NCBI RefSeq assembly: GCF_031458135.1
Contig: NZ_JAVDXW010000001.1
Span: forward strand, 558,001-622,000
Source of the DNA: Haloactinomyces albus
Lineage (GTDB): Bacteria > Actinomycetota > Actinomycetes > Mycobacteriales > Pseudonocardiaceae
Direction of reading: 5' to 3'
Length of the DNA: 64,000 bases
The stretch's first letter is position 1, and every line of letters starts with the position of its first letter. Below are positions 42,448-51,391 of the stretch, piece by piece. The position numbers and the translations under genes are program-made. The notes beneath the pieces were generated by a model, which was not told the origin of the DNA, did not search any database, and saw nothing but the letters and a program-made list of their open reading frames with translations.

Positions 42448-42481
42448 GTGAGGTACTACCGGCCGATCAGCCGGTCATCGA

Positions 42482-43996
42482 TCACGCACCGCCGGAGAGC
42501 TTCTCCCGCAGAGCCGCGAGCTGAGCATCGCTGGCCATCGAACCACCCTGCTCTTCCTCCTCCTGCTGCTCACCGGAGGGGGCCGAGGAGTAGTTGCCGC
42601 CCTGCGGCTCCTCCTGCTCGCCGCCTGCTGCACCCTGTGCAGCGGCTTCCGCGTCGGCCTCGGCCGCCTTGGCGACCTGCTTCATGTGCTGCTCGTAACG
42701 AGACATGGCGGCGGCGTACTGGCGCTCCCACTCGTCGCGCTGCGCCTCGTAGCCCTCCTGCCACTCGCCGGCCTCCGGGTCGAAGCCCTCGGGGTAGATG
42801 TAGTTGCCCTCGTTGTCGTACTCGGCGGCCATGCCGTACTGCGTCGGGTCGAACTCCGAATCCGGAGTGAAGCCCTCGTTGGCCTGCTTCAGCGACAGCG
42901 AGATGCGCCGGCGCTCCAGGTCGATGTCGATGACCTTGACCATGGCGTCGTCGCCGACCTGGGCGACCTGCTCCGGGATGTCCACGTGCCGCTCGGCCAG
43001 CTCGGAGATGTGCACCAGACCCTCGATGCCCTCGTCGACACGGACGAACGCACCGAACGGAACCAGCTTGGTGACCTTGCCCGGCACGATCTGCCCGATC
43101 GCGTGGGTCCGGGCGAACTGCCGCCACGGGTCCTCCTGGGTCGCCTTCAGCGAGAGGGAGACACGCTCACGGTCCATGTCCACGTCGAGCACCTCGACGG
43201 TGACCTCCTGGCCGACCTCGACGACCTCGCTCGGGTGGTCGATGTGCTTCCAGGACAGCTCCGAAACGTGCACCAGACCGTCGACCCCACCCAGGTCGAC
43301 GAACGCACCGAAGTTGACGATGGAGGACACGACGCCCTTGCGGACCTGGCCCTTCTGCAGCTGGTTGAGGAACTCGCTGCGAACGGCGGACTGGGTCTGC
43401 TCCAGCCAGGCACGGCGGGACAGGACCACGTTGTTGCGGTTCTTGTCCAGCTCGATGATCTTGGCTTCGAGCTCGCGGCTGACATAGGGCTGCAGGTCAC
43501 GCACACGGCGCATCTCGACCAGCGAAGCGGGCAGGAAGCCACGCAGACCGATGTCCAGGATGAGGCCACCCTTGACGACCTCGATGACGGTGCCGCGCAC
43601 CGGCTCGTCCTTCTCCTTGAGATCCTCGATGGTGCCCCAGGCACGCTCGTACTGAGCACGCTTCTTGGACAGGATCAGACGGCCTTCCTTGTCCTCCTTC
43701 TGCAGGACAAGCGCCTCGACGAAGTCGCCGACGGCCACGACCTCGGCGGGGTCGACATCGTGCTTGATCGACAGCTCACGCGAGGGGATGACGCCCTCGG
43801 TCTTGTAGCCGATGTCGAGCAGCACCTCGTCCTTGTCGACCTTGACGATGGTGCCCTCAACGATGTCGCCATCATTGAAGTACTTGATGGTTTGGTCGAC
43901 GGCGGCGAGGAAGTCCTCCTCCGTCCCGACGTCGTTCACTGCTACCTGCTGCTTGGTGGCGGCTGCAGTCGGGACGGTGGTGGTGTCGGTGGACAT
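42482..43996 (-). CDS. rpsA: 30S ribosomal protein S1
   Basis: A 504-residue S1 with four S1 RNA-binding domains, near residues 35-105, 122-190, 208-278 and 293-365 (for example GTIVKVDKDEVLLDIGYKTEG and SSIVNFGAFVDLGGVDGLVHVSELS). A long acidic, Gln/Glu-rich disordered tail typical of actinobacteria follows. S1 binds mRNA and assists initiation. The start is ATG 43996. The gene has its own promoter upstream. Confidence 0.95.
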   Translation of the reverse strand: MSTDTTTVPTAAATKQQVAVNDVGTEEDFLAAVDQTIKYFNDGDIVEGTIVKVDKDEVLLDIGYKTEGVIPSRELSIKHDVDPAEVVAVGDFVEALVLQKEDKEGRLILSKKRAQYERAWGTIEDLKEKDEPVRGTVIEVVKGGLILDIGLRGFLPASLVEMRRVRDLQPYVSRELEAKIIELDKNRNNVVLSRRAWLEQTQSAVRSEFLNQLQKGQVRKGVVSSIVNFGAFVDLGGVDGLVHVSELSWKHIDHPSEVVEVGQEVTVEVLDVDMDRERVSLSLKATQEDPWRQFARTHAIGQIVPGKVTKLVPFGAFVRVDEGIEGLVHISELAERHVDIPEQVAQVGDDAMVKVIDIDLERRRISLSLKQANEGFTPDSEFDPTQYGMAAEYDNEGNYIYPEGFDPEAGEWQEGYEAQRDEWERQYAAAMSRYEQHMKQVAKAAEADAEAAAQGAAGGEQEEPQGGNYSSAPSGEQQEEEEQGGSMASDAQLAALREKLSGGA

Positions 43997-44388
43997 CAGG
44001 TGGGTTGCTCCGGTACGGATAGGTCGGTTGTTGGTTCTATATTGTGAGTGCACCCTGGAGTCTCGGGAAACCGGGGGTCATGCAGCCGACTCGAACAGCC
44101 ACCCGGTGGCTCCCGGCGGGAGCCACCGGTCGCCGAACCGGCGGGAACCGGTCGAGTTGCTGGTTGCCCTCACTTGCACCCCTTCCGGATACCCGCTCGG
44201 AGGACGAAGAATCCCGGAGACGGGCAACCCAGGCAAGATGCTGGAACAGTGAAAGACCCACGGTGCGAACGGTATCGTACTCGGTTTCTCGATCGCCGGG
44301 CAAATCGGATCGCAACGGGACCCCGCAGAATGTGCCGAACATCGGCACATTGCACGATCGGGCAGCACCCGCGGCACCGGAGGGGACA
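43997..44388. other. Divergent promoter region of rpsA and a methyltransferase gene
   Basis: A 392-base gap. On the minus strand a TATAGA box (44036-44041) lies about 40 bases before the rpsA start and is a likely -10 element. Toward the plus strand, GGAGGGG precedes the TTG start at 44389. No RNA gene is recognised. Confidence 0.45.
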
Positions 44389-45321
44389 TTGAACGCTCGC
44401 CATCCACACAGCAGTGACCCGTACAGCGCTGCCACGGTCCCGCAAACACACGAGGAAGCCGCCGTGCCGCCTCCCGAGGAGCCGGGGGCCGATGATGGGG
44501 ACCACAGCACGGCGGAACGGATCCTCGGCACAGCCGGTGTGGCCAAACGTACAGCCGGTACCGCCGAGTCCCGAACCGCGAGCCGACTGTGGTGGGACGC
44601 CGACGCCGACGACTATCAGGCCGAGCACGGGCCGTTTCTCGGCCTCAGCGACTTCGTGTGGTGTCCCGAGCGGCTCCGCGAGGAAGAAGCGGGGCTGCTC
44701 GGGGCGGTCCGTGGCAAGCGAGTTCTCGAGGTGGGGTGTGGTGCGGCAGCGTGCTCACGCTGGCTGGCCAAGCACGGTGCCGAGGCGGTGGCGCTGGACA
44801 TCTCGGCCGGGATGCTGCGGCACGCGGCCGCCGACTCCGCGCGCAGCGGAATCGACGTACCGCTGGTCCAGGCCAGCGCGGACCTTCTTCCCTTCGCCGA
44901 CGACTCCTTCGACCTCGCCTGCTCGGCCTTCGGCGGGGTTCCCTTCGTCGCCGATTCCGGTGCCGTGATGAGCGAGGTCGCGCGTGTGCTGCGACCGGGC
45001 GGACGCTGGGTCTTCGCCGTGACGCATCCGATGCGGTGGATGTTCCCCGACGACCCCGGTCCGGACGGACTTACCGTGACGCAGTCCTACTTCGATCGCA
45101 CACCGTATGTGGAGGTCGACAGCGCGGACAGGGCGACCTATGTCGAGCACCACCGCACACTCGGCGATTACGTCCGTCAGATCACGGCCGCCGGAATGCA
45201 TCCGGTGGACCTCGTCGAGCCGGAATGGCCGGAGGGACACACCGAGGTGTGGGGCCAGTGGAGCCCGCTGCGGGGCAGACTGTTCCCGGGGACCGCCATC
45301 TTCTGCTGCCGACTCGATTGA
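44389..45321 (+). CDS. Class I SAM-dependent methyltransferase
   Basis: A 310-residue protein with a disordered N-terminal 60 residues followed by a Methyltransf_11-type domain: VLEVGCGAAACSRWLAKHGAEAVALDIS (motif I), LLPFADDSFDLACSAFGGVPFV and VARVLRPGGRWVFAVTHPM. The substrate is not evident. The TTG start at 44389 is supported by GGAGGGG five bases upstream; the frame is open further 5' but with no comparable site. Confidence 0.75.
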   Translation: MNARHPHSSDPYSAATVPQTHEEAAVPPPEEPGADDGDHSTAERILGTAGVAKRTAGTAESRTASRLWWDADADDYQAEHGPFLGLSDFVWCPERLREEEAGLLGAVRGKRVLEVGCGAAACSRWLAKHGAEAVALDISAGMLRHAAADSARSGIDVPLVQASADLLPFADDSFDLACSAFGGVPFVADSGAVMSEVARVLRPGGRWVFAVTHPMRWMFPDDPGPDGLTVTQSYFDRTPYVEVDSADRATYVEHHRTLGDYVRQITAAGMHPVDLVEPEWPEGHTEVWGQWSPLRGRLFPGTAIFCCRLD

Positions 45322-45390
45322 CGATATTCGACACCGTGCGTCGGTGGCCGTGAGTCGCCACCTCAGCCGTGATTTCCGGGGAGTACAACC

Positions 45391-46368
45391 GTGAGCACCG
45401 CACAGGAACTGATGAATCTTCAGCGGGCACGGTTTCCCGCCTTGGACAGCACGCTGCCGAGTTCCTATCCCTTGCCGCGGAACGGCGAGCCGCTGATGGC
45501 GAAGCTGCCGAACAGCGAACCCGTGGCAGGACTGATGGCCCGGACCAGCAACCCGCCGGGTTCCCTGCAGCGCCTGTGGTCCACCGCGGAGAACTTCGAG
45601 CTGTTCCCGCTGCTCGGAGAACATCCCGGCGACGGCATGAACGCCCTCCTCGAGGCATGGCGCGAGCAGCTCGCGCATCGGGATGTGCCCGATACGGATT
45701 CCGCATGCCTGGTCACCTGGCCGAGCAGGGACGTACGGGCCAGTCGGGCACTGCTGGACCACGGATTCACACCGCTGTCCTGCCTGGCGGTACGCACACC
45801 GGCCCGTGCGCCGGCTGCGGAACCGAACGGCACCGTAAAGATGCGTCGCGCCGGGCCTGCCGACCTGGACACCGTCGTCGAGCTCGCTCTTGCCGAGCTG
45901 GAATACGCCGCCCTCGTCGGCGGCTCGGTGGTGCGCCCCGACGCCGCACGCCTCAAACGCAACGCCGTACATCTCCGGTTGCACTCGGCGGGCCAACCAA
46001 CCTCCGAGCGCACAACGAGCGGCCGGACAGGGGCCGAGCCGGTGTGGCTGGCCGAGCGCGACGGGGTGCCGATCGCACTCGCCGAGTGCGGCTGGGTCGA
46101 CGCCCGAAGAAACCACAGTGGGCAGAGGGTTTCCGATGGCAAGTGGGCCTACGTCAACTGTGTGTCGGTGCGCGAGCAGGAACGCGGTACCGGCGTCGGG
46201 CAACAACTGATGGCACAGGTACACCACGAGTTCGCCGCCGCGGGTGTCGTGGGCAGCTACCTGTACTACAACCCGGCCAACCCCCTGTCCTCGGTGTTCT
46301 GGCCCCGCCAGGGTTACCGGCCACTATGGACGATATGGGAGGTGCGACCGGCCACTGCCCTGCGCTGA
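45391..46368 (+). CDS. GNAT-family N-acetyltransferase
   Basis: A 325-residue protein with the GNAT acetyl-CoA loop REQERGTGVGQQLMAQVHHEF near residue 270 and a preceding VNCVSVRE strand. An N-terminal half of about 150 residues also looks GNAT-derived (LLDHGFTPLSCLAV), so it may be a tandem GNAT of which only the second half binds acetyl-CoA. The start is GTG 45391 after GGGGAG. It follows the methyltransferase gene by 69 bases. Confidence 0.7.
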   Translation: MSTAQELMNLQRARFPALDSTLPSSYPLPRNGEPLMAKLPNSEPVAGLMARTSNPPGSLQRLWSTAENFELFPLLGEHPGDGMNALLEAWREQLAHRDVPDTDSACLVTWPSRDVRASRALLDHGFTPLSCLAVRTPARAPAAEPNGTVKMRRAGPADLDTVVELALAELEYAALVGGSVVRPDAARLKRNAVHLRLHSAGQPTSERTTSGRTGAEPVWLAERDGVPIALAECGWVDARRNHSGQRVSDGKWAYVNCVSVREQERGTGVGQQLMAQVHHEFAAAGVVGSYLYYNPANPLSSVFWPRQGYRPLWTIWEVRPATALR

Positions 46369-46456
46369 CGTATCCGGTCGGCGCGCCGGGCGGCCGGGCG
46401 GGCGTTCCTCCCGCACCTCGCCCACCCGGCCCCGCGCATCGGGCCGACACGCTCGC

Positions 46457-46876
46457 TCACACGGTCGGCGGCAAGTCGGTCGTCATAACCGGTTCGTCGT
46501 AGCGTGCCAGCTCGATCAGGTTCCCGTCCGGGTCCTGCAGATACAGCGAGGTGATCGCACCGTTGGTGCCGGTACGGCTCACCGGCCCCTCCTCGATCCG
46601 CACATCGTTGGCGCGCAGGTGCTCCTGAACCTCGCTGATCGCGTTGTTCGCCACCAGGCACAGATTCGCCGCACCCGGCACCGGATGCGTTGCGGTCGGT
46701 TCCACCAGCTCGCTTGCCGCGTGCAACTTGATCGTCTGCTGCCCGCAACGAACAGCGCGCCGGTCGTCGGGGAAAGTGATCGCTTCCATCCCGAGAATGC
46801 GCTCGTAGAAGTCCACAGCCCGATCGACATCGGTCACCGTGAGAACCAGGTGGTCCACTCTGTCGATGCTGATCAT
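46457..46876 (-). CDS. VOC-family (glyoxalase/dioxygenase fold) protein
   Basis: A 139-residue vicinal-oxygen-chelate protein. Metal-ligand positions fit: RVDHLVLTVTDVDRAVDFYERILGM at the start, QQTIKLHAAS and YLQDPDGNLIELARYD near the end. The family includes glyoxalase I, fosfomycin resistance enzymes and ring-cleaving dioxygenases; the substrate is unknown. ATG 46876 follows GAGGAGGATC. Confidence 0.8.
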   Translation of the reverse strand: MISIDRVDHLVLTVTDVDRAVDFYERILGMEAITFPDDRRAVRCGQQTIKLHAASELVEPTATHPVPGAANLCLVANNAISEVQEHLRANDVRIEEGPVSRTGTNGAITSLYLQDPDGNLIELARYDEPVMTTDLPPTV

Positions 46877-47038
46877 GATCCTCCTCAGGCGCGGACGGCG
46901 CTCCATGCTGTGCCAGGCGCCGACCACCCGCGATTGAACTGTCTTGGTGACCTCTCATGGCGCAAGCCCAAGAAAGGGACCCTATCCGCAGCGCCTCATC
47001 CGATCGGCCGGTGGCCCGTATTCGGGCTCGCAATCCGG

Positions 47039-49732
47039 TCAGTGTGCGGCGGCATCCCAGGAACCGCCCATGCCGACCGAGACCTCCAAGGGCACCTCCA
47101 ACTCGTAGGCCGAGGCCATGTGCTGTCGCACCAGCCGCTCGACCTCGTCATACTCACCCTCGGCCACCTCGATCATCAACTCGTCGTGCACCTGCAGCAG
47201 CATCCGGGACCGCAATCCGGCTTCGGTCAGCCCTCGGTGCACGCCGAGCATCGCGACCTTGATGATGTCGGCCGCACTGCCCTGGATCGGCGCGTTGAGG
47301 GCCATCCGCTCGGCCATCTCGCGGCGCTGCCGGTTGTCGCTGACGAGATCCGGCAGGTAACGCCGCCGCCCCAGAATCGTCGAGGTGTAGCCGTCCTTGC
47401 GCGCCCGTTCCACGATCTCGTGCAGGTAGTCGCGTACCCGCCCGAAGCGCGCGAAGTAGGCGTCCATCTGCGCCTTGGCCTCGTCGGCCGAGATGTTGAG
47501 CTGCTGGGAAAGACCGAATGCGGACAGGCCGTAAGCCAGACCGTAGGACATCGCCTTGACCCGGCGCCGCAGTTCCTGGTCCACCGCGTCGATCGGCACG
47601 CCGAACGCCTTCGAGGCCACATAGTTGTGCAGGTCCTCGCCGGTGCGGAACGCTTCGATCAACCCCTCGTCACCGGAGAGGTGCGCCATGATCCGCATTT
47701 CGATCTGGCTGTAGTCGGCGGTCATCAGACCGGCGTAGTCCCCGCCGACGACGAACACCTCCCGGATCCGCCGTCCTTCCTCGGTGCGGATGGGAATGTT
47801 CTGCAGGTTCGGTTCCGTGGAGGACAACCGTCCCGTCGATGTGATCGTCTGGTTCAGCGTGGTGTGGATTCGCCCGTCCGGCGCGACCGCCTTGACCAGG
47901 CCCTCCACGGTGGTCTTGAGCTTGGTGGCGTCCCGGTGTTCCAGCAGGTGACGCAGGAACGGGTGCTCGGTCTTGTCGTAGAGGTTCTGCAGCGCCTCGG
48001 CATCGGTGGTGTAGCCGGTCTTGGTGCGCTTCGTCTTGGGCATGCCCAGCTCGTCGAACAGCACAGTCTGCAACTGCTTGGGCGAACCGAGGTTGATCTC
48101 CCTGCCGACCACCGCGTAGGCATCCTGGGCAGCCTGGTTGACCCGGCCCGTGAAGTGCGCACCGAGCTCGGCCAGCCGATCGGAGTCGACGGCGATTCCC
48201 GCCTCCTCCAGCTTGCCCAGCACGTCCAGCAGCGGCAGCTCCACCTCGGTCAGCAGCCTGCTGCTGTCGATGCGTTCCAGCTCCGTGTCGAGGACGTCCG
48301 CGAGCTCGGCCACCGCGCGAGCACGGACGAGCTCGGCAGCCGCGGCATCGGCCTTCGCCTGGTTCTCGTCCTCCAGCAGGGAGAGCTGACCGCTGTCGGT
48401 GCTCTGTTCGGTTCGCAACTCCCGCTGCAGATAGCGCACCACCAGGTCGGTGAGTTCGAAGGACCGCTGGCCGGGGCGCACGAGGTAGGCCGCCAGGGCC
48501 GTGTCGCTGGTCAGCCCCGCCAGCGACCATCCCCGGTCCCGGATCGCGTGCAGCGGCCCCTTGGCGTCGTGCGCCGCCTTCGGCATCGCGGGGTCGGCAA
48601 GCCATTCTGCCAGCGCCTGCTCGTCGGCGACCGTGAGTTCGATGGCATCGACGAAAGCACCCACTCCGGCGGAGTTGACCAGTGCCAGCCCCGTCAGGTC
48701 GCCTCGGCCCTGCCCCCAGCTTCCGGTGAAGGAGAGCCCGACGCGACCACCGTCCCGGGCGTGCGCGTCCAGCCACGCGGCAAGAGCGCCCGGCTCCAGG
48801 AGTCCACCGGACACGTCGAAACCCTCCTCCACCTCGGGTTCGGCGGTGGACAGTGTGGCGAACAACCGATCCCGCAGCACGCGGAACTCCAGATCGTCGA
48901 ACAACCGATGCACGGCGTCGCGATCCCACTGTTGCAGCATCAGCTGGTCGGGGGTGACATCCAACGGCACGTCCTTGACCAACTCGGTGAGTTCGCGATT
49001 GCGCAGGACCTGCGCGATGTGCGCGCGCAGCTTGTCACCGGCCTTGCCCTTGACCTCGTCGGCCCGGTCGACGAGGCCGACCAGCGAACCGAACTGCTGG
49101 ATCCACTTGGTGATGGTCTTCTCCCCCACCCCCTCGATCTTGGGCAGATTGTCCGAGGGGTCTCCCCGCAGGGCCGCGAAGTCCGGGTACTGCTCGGGGG
49201 TGAGGCCGTATTTGTCCTGCACGGCTTGCGGGGTGAACCGGGTCATCTCCGAGACCCCCTTGCTCGGATAGAGCACCGTCACCACGTCATTGACCAGCTG
49301 CAGCGCATCCCGGTCGCCGGTACAGATCGACACCGGGATCCCCTCGGCCGTGGCCTGGGCGGTCAGGGTGGCGATCACATCGTCGGCTTCGTAGTTGTCC
49401 CTGCTCAACGCCGGAATGTTCAGGGCACCGAGCACGTCCTGGATGAGGCTGACCTGGCCGCGGAATTCCTCGGGGGTGGCGCTGCGGTTGGCCTTGTACT
49501 CCGCGAACGTCTCCGAGCGGAAGGTCGCGCGCGACACGTCGAAGGCCACGGCGAGGTGACTCGGCTGCTCATCGCGGAGCAGGTTGATCAGCATCGAGAC
49601 GAAGCCATACACCGCATTGGTGTGCTGTCCCGTGCCGGTCCGGAAGTTCTCCTTGGGCAGGGCGTAGAAAGCGCGGTAGGCCATCGAATGGCCATCGATC
49701 AACAGCAGGCGTCGGTCCTCGGATGCCATCAC
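47039..49732 (-). CDS. polA: DNA polymerase I
   Basis: An 897-residue PolA. The N-terminal 5'-3' flap nuclease domain is intact (LLLIDGHSMAYRAFYALP, NYEADDVIATLTAQA, SDNLPKIEGVGEKT). The 3'-5' exonuclease-like domain lacks the usual acidic DxE site, as in other actinobacteria. The polymerase domain has DYSQIEMRIMAHLSGD, RRKVKAMSYGLAYGLSAFGL (O-helix type) and LQVHDELMIEV. It fills gaps in repair and Okazaki processing. GTG 49732 lies eight bases after TAGACT, so it may be leaderless; the next codon is ATG. Confidence 0.95.
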   Translation of the reverse strand: MMASEDRRLLLIDGHSMAYRAFYALPKENFRTGTGQHTNAVYGFVSMLINLLRDEQPSHLAVAFDVSRATFRSETFAEYKANRSATPEEFRGQVSLIQDVLGALNIPALSRDNYEADDVIATLTAQATAEGIPVSICTGDRDALQLVNDVVTVLYPSKGVSEMTRFTPQAVQDKYGLTPEQYPDFAALRGDPSDNLPKIEGVGEKTITKWIQQFGSLVGLVDRADEVKGKAGDKLRAHIAQVLRNRELTELVKDVPLDVTPDQLMLQQWDRDAVHRLFDDLEFRVLRDRLFATLSTAEPEVEEGFDVSGGLLEPGALAAWLDAHARDGGRVGLSFTGSWGQGRGDLTGLALVNSAGVGAFVDAIELTVADEQALAEWLADPAMPKAAHDAKGPLHAIRDRGWSLAGLTSDTALAAYLVRPGQRSFELTDLVVRYLQRELRTEQSTDSGQLSLLEDENQAKADAAAAELVRARAVAELADVLDTELERIDSSRLLTEVELPLLDVLGKLEEAGIAVDSDRLAELGAHFTGRVNQAAQDAYAVVGREINLGSPKQLQTVLFDELGMPKTKRTKTGYTTDAEALQNLYDKTEHPFLRHLLEHRDATKLKTTVEGLVKAVAPDGRIHTTLNQTITSTGRLSSTEPNLQNIPIRTEEGRRIREVFVVGGDYAGLMTADYSQIEMRIMAHLSGDEGLIEAFRTGEDLHNYVASKAFGVPIDAVDQELRRRVKAMSYGLAYGLSAFGLSQQLNISADEAKAQMDAYFARFGRVRDYLHEIVERARKDGYTSTILGRRRYLPDLVSDNRQRREMAERMALNAPIQGSAADIIKVAMLGVHRGLTEAGLRSRMLLQVHDELMIEVAEGEYDEVERLVRQHMASAYELEVPLEVSVGMGGSWDAAAH

Positions 49733-49794
49733 GGCGTGTGAGTCTAGGCTGCACCCCGGACCACTCGTACGCCCAGGTTGAGGAGGACGACCCA

Positions 49795-50244
49795 GTGACG
49801 GCTACCGAGAACGGCGACGCGTCGACCAGTGACGACCTCGCGCTGTTCGAGTCGCAGGTGCCCGATGAGGAGCTACTGTGGCATCGGATGGGCATCAAGA
49901 TCACCGAGTACGGCCCCGATCGTGTGGTCGGGACCATGCCGGTCTCCGGAAACCGGCAACCGTACGGGCTCCTGCACGGTGGCGCCAACGCCGTGCTCGC
50001 CGAGAGCCTCGGCTCGACCGCGGCCGCGCTGCACGCCAGGCCCGAGCGGATCGCGGTCGGCCTGGAGCTGTCCTGCACCCATCACCGCGCCGCCACGGAA
50101 GGACTCGTGACCGGCGTGGCCACCCCGCTCCACCAGGGCAGCAGCACGGCCACCTACGAGATCGTGATCACCGACGCGCGGGGAAAGCGGACCTGCTCGG
50201 CCCGCCTGACCTGCGTACTGCGCGATCAGCCACCGGGGCAGTGA
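49795..50244 (+). CDS. PaaI-type hotdog thioesterase
   Basis: A 149-residue single hotdog domain: GIKITEYGPDRVVGTMPV, then PYGLLHGGANAVLAESLGSTAA with the catalytic HGG and Glu, and GVATPLHQGSSTATYEI. It hydrolyses small acyl- or aryl-CoA thioesters (DHNA-CoA/PaaI type). The start is GTG 49795 after GAGGAGG. It is divergent from polA with a short shared promoter region. Confidence 0.8.
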   Translation: MTATENGDASTSDDLALFESQVPDEELLWHRMGIKITEYGPDRVVGTMPVSGNRQPYGLLHGGANAVLAESLGSTAAALHARPERIAVGLELSCTHHRAATEGLVTGVATPLHQGSSTATYEIVITDARGKRTCSARLTCVLRDQPPGQ

Positions 50245-50279
50245 AGCAGTCCGGCTCCGGGCGCCGGCACGGTCCCGGG

Positions 50280-50311
50280 GTGCTCCCGGGGCGGTCACAG
50301 CCGGGGAGCAC
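50280..50311. terminator. Hairpin between convergent thioesterase and pdtaR genes
   Basis: GTGCTCCC (50280-50287) pairs with GGGAGCAC (50304-50311). It lies in the 103-base gap between the two convergent stops. No T run, so bidirectional stalling is inferred. Confidence 0.4.
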
Positions 50312-50347
50312 GGCGGCGTTCGCCCGAACCCGGGCGTTCGCCCATGC

Positions 50348-50959
50348 TCACTCCAGACTGTCCAGTACCGCCTGTGCCACGGCTTTCATCGTCGTGCGCC
50401 GGTCCATGGCCGTGCGTTGCAGCCAGCGGAACGACTCCGGCTCGGACAGGTCGTGATTGTTCATCAACAGGCCCTTGGCACGCTCGATCGTCTTGCGTGC
50501 TTCGAGCCGCTCGGAGAGGTCCGCCACTTCCGATTCCAGAGCCTGCACCTCGGTGAAGCGCGAGATGGCGAGTTCGATCGCCGGGACCAGATCACGCTTG
50601 GCGAACGGCTTGACCAGGTATGCCATCGCCCCCGCGTCCCGGGCGCGCTCGACCAGATCACGTTGGCTGAATGCGGTGAGAATCACCACCGGGGCAATCC
50701 GTTCACCCGCGATCGACGAGGCCGCCTCGATCCCGTCCATCTTGGGCATCTTGACATCCAGGATGACCAAATCCGGGCGCAACTCGTCCGCCAGGCGGAC
50801 CGCCTCCTGCCCGTCACCGGCCTCACCGACGACCTCATAGCTCTCTTCCCGGAGCATTTCCACCAGGTCAAGCCTGATCAGTGCCTCGTCCTCGGCCACG
50901 AGCACGCGGCGTTGCGTCGTCGGGGCCGCATTTGGGTCCTCGGCAGCCGGCGTGGTCAC
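50348..50959 (-). CDS. pdtaR: ANTAR-domain response regulator PdtaR
   Basis: A 203-residue response regulator. The receiver domain has the acidic pair in VLVAEDEALIRLD, the phospho-acceptor Asp in DLVILDVKMPKMDG and Lys in YLVKPFAKRDL. The C-terminal ANTAR domain (LSERLEARKTIERAKGLLMNNHDLSEPESFRWLQRTAMDRR) binds paired RNA hairpins and acts as an antiterminator. It matches M. tuberculosis Rv1626 in domain order and position near polA. The start is GTG 50959 after AGGAGG. Confidence 0.9.
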   Translation of the reverse strand: MTTPAAEDPNAAPTTQRRVLVAEDEALIRLDLVEMLREESYEVVGEAGDGQEAVRLADELRPDLVILDVKMPKMDGIEAASSIAGERIAPVVILTAFSQRDLVERARDAGAMAYLVKPFAKRDLVPAIELAISRFTEVQALESEVADLSERLEARKTIERAKGLLMNNHDLSEPESFRWLQRTAMDRRTTMKAVAQAVLDSLE

Positions 50960-51180
50960 CGGATCCTCCTGGGTGGTTCTCGGGTCTGCCGGTGCGGTCG
51001 CACCGGAAAGTGCGAGTTTACCGCCGTCTCCCGGGGCCACTCTGACCAGGGAGAGTGAGCGGGACGACACCGATCGACCATGATCGGCCACCGCACGGAA
51101 CACCGGCGATCGCCCGGCAAGCCACGCAGCACCCCTGGGTTACCGCTGATCACCAATGACGTATGCTGGGATGTGTGCCA

Positions 51181-51256
51181 GCCCCCGTAGCCCAAATGGC
51201 AGAGGCGGCGGACTCAAAATCCGTGTAGTGTCAGTTCGAATCTGACCGGGGGCACC
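51181..51256 (+). tRNA. tRNA-Leu(CAA), AICE attachment gene
   Basis: A full cloverleaf can be drawn. The acceptor stem is GCCCCCG/CGGGGGC with discriminator A and CC. The anticodon stem is GCGGA/TCCGT around loop CTCAAAA (anticodon CAA). The T arm is GTCAG-TTCGAAT-CTGAC. The variable loop is only five bases (GTAGT), short for a leucine tRNA. A TATGCT box lies 13 bases upstream. The integrase gene of an AICE begins downstream, so the 3' part serves as attL. Confidence 0.85.
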
Positions 51257-51391
51257 CTCTCCTACCACCTTGAAACGGCCGCTCACCTGCGCAAAAGCGG
51301 CGAGCGACCGATCAAGGATTCTGCGACTGTTCCCGGATGCGTGCGGCCTTCTGCGGTTTTCTCTGGCCAATGCGTGGCCACAGATTGAGCA

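Noticed and set aside
46244-49741. A 1165-codon open frame opposite polA
   Set aside because: Fully antisense to a conserved DNA polymerase I gene; composition of a shadow frame.
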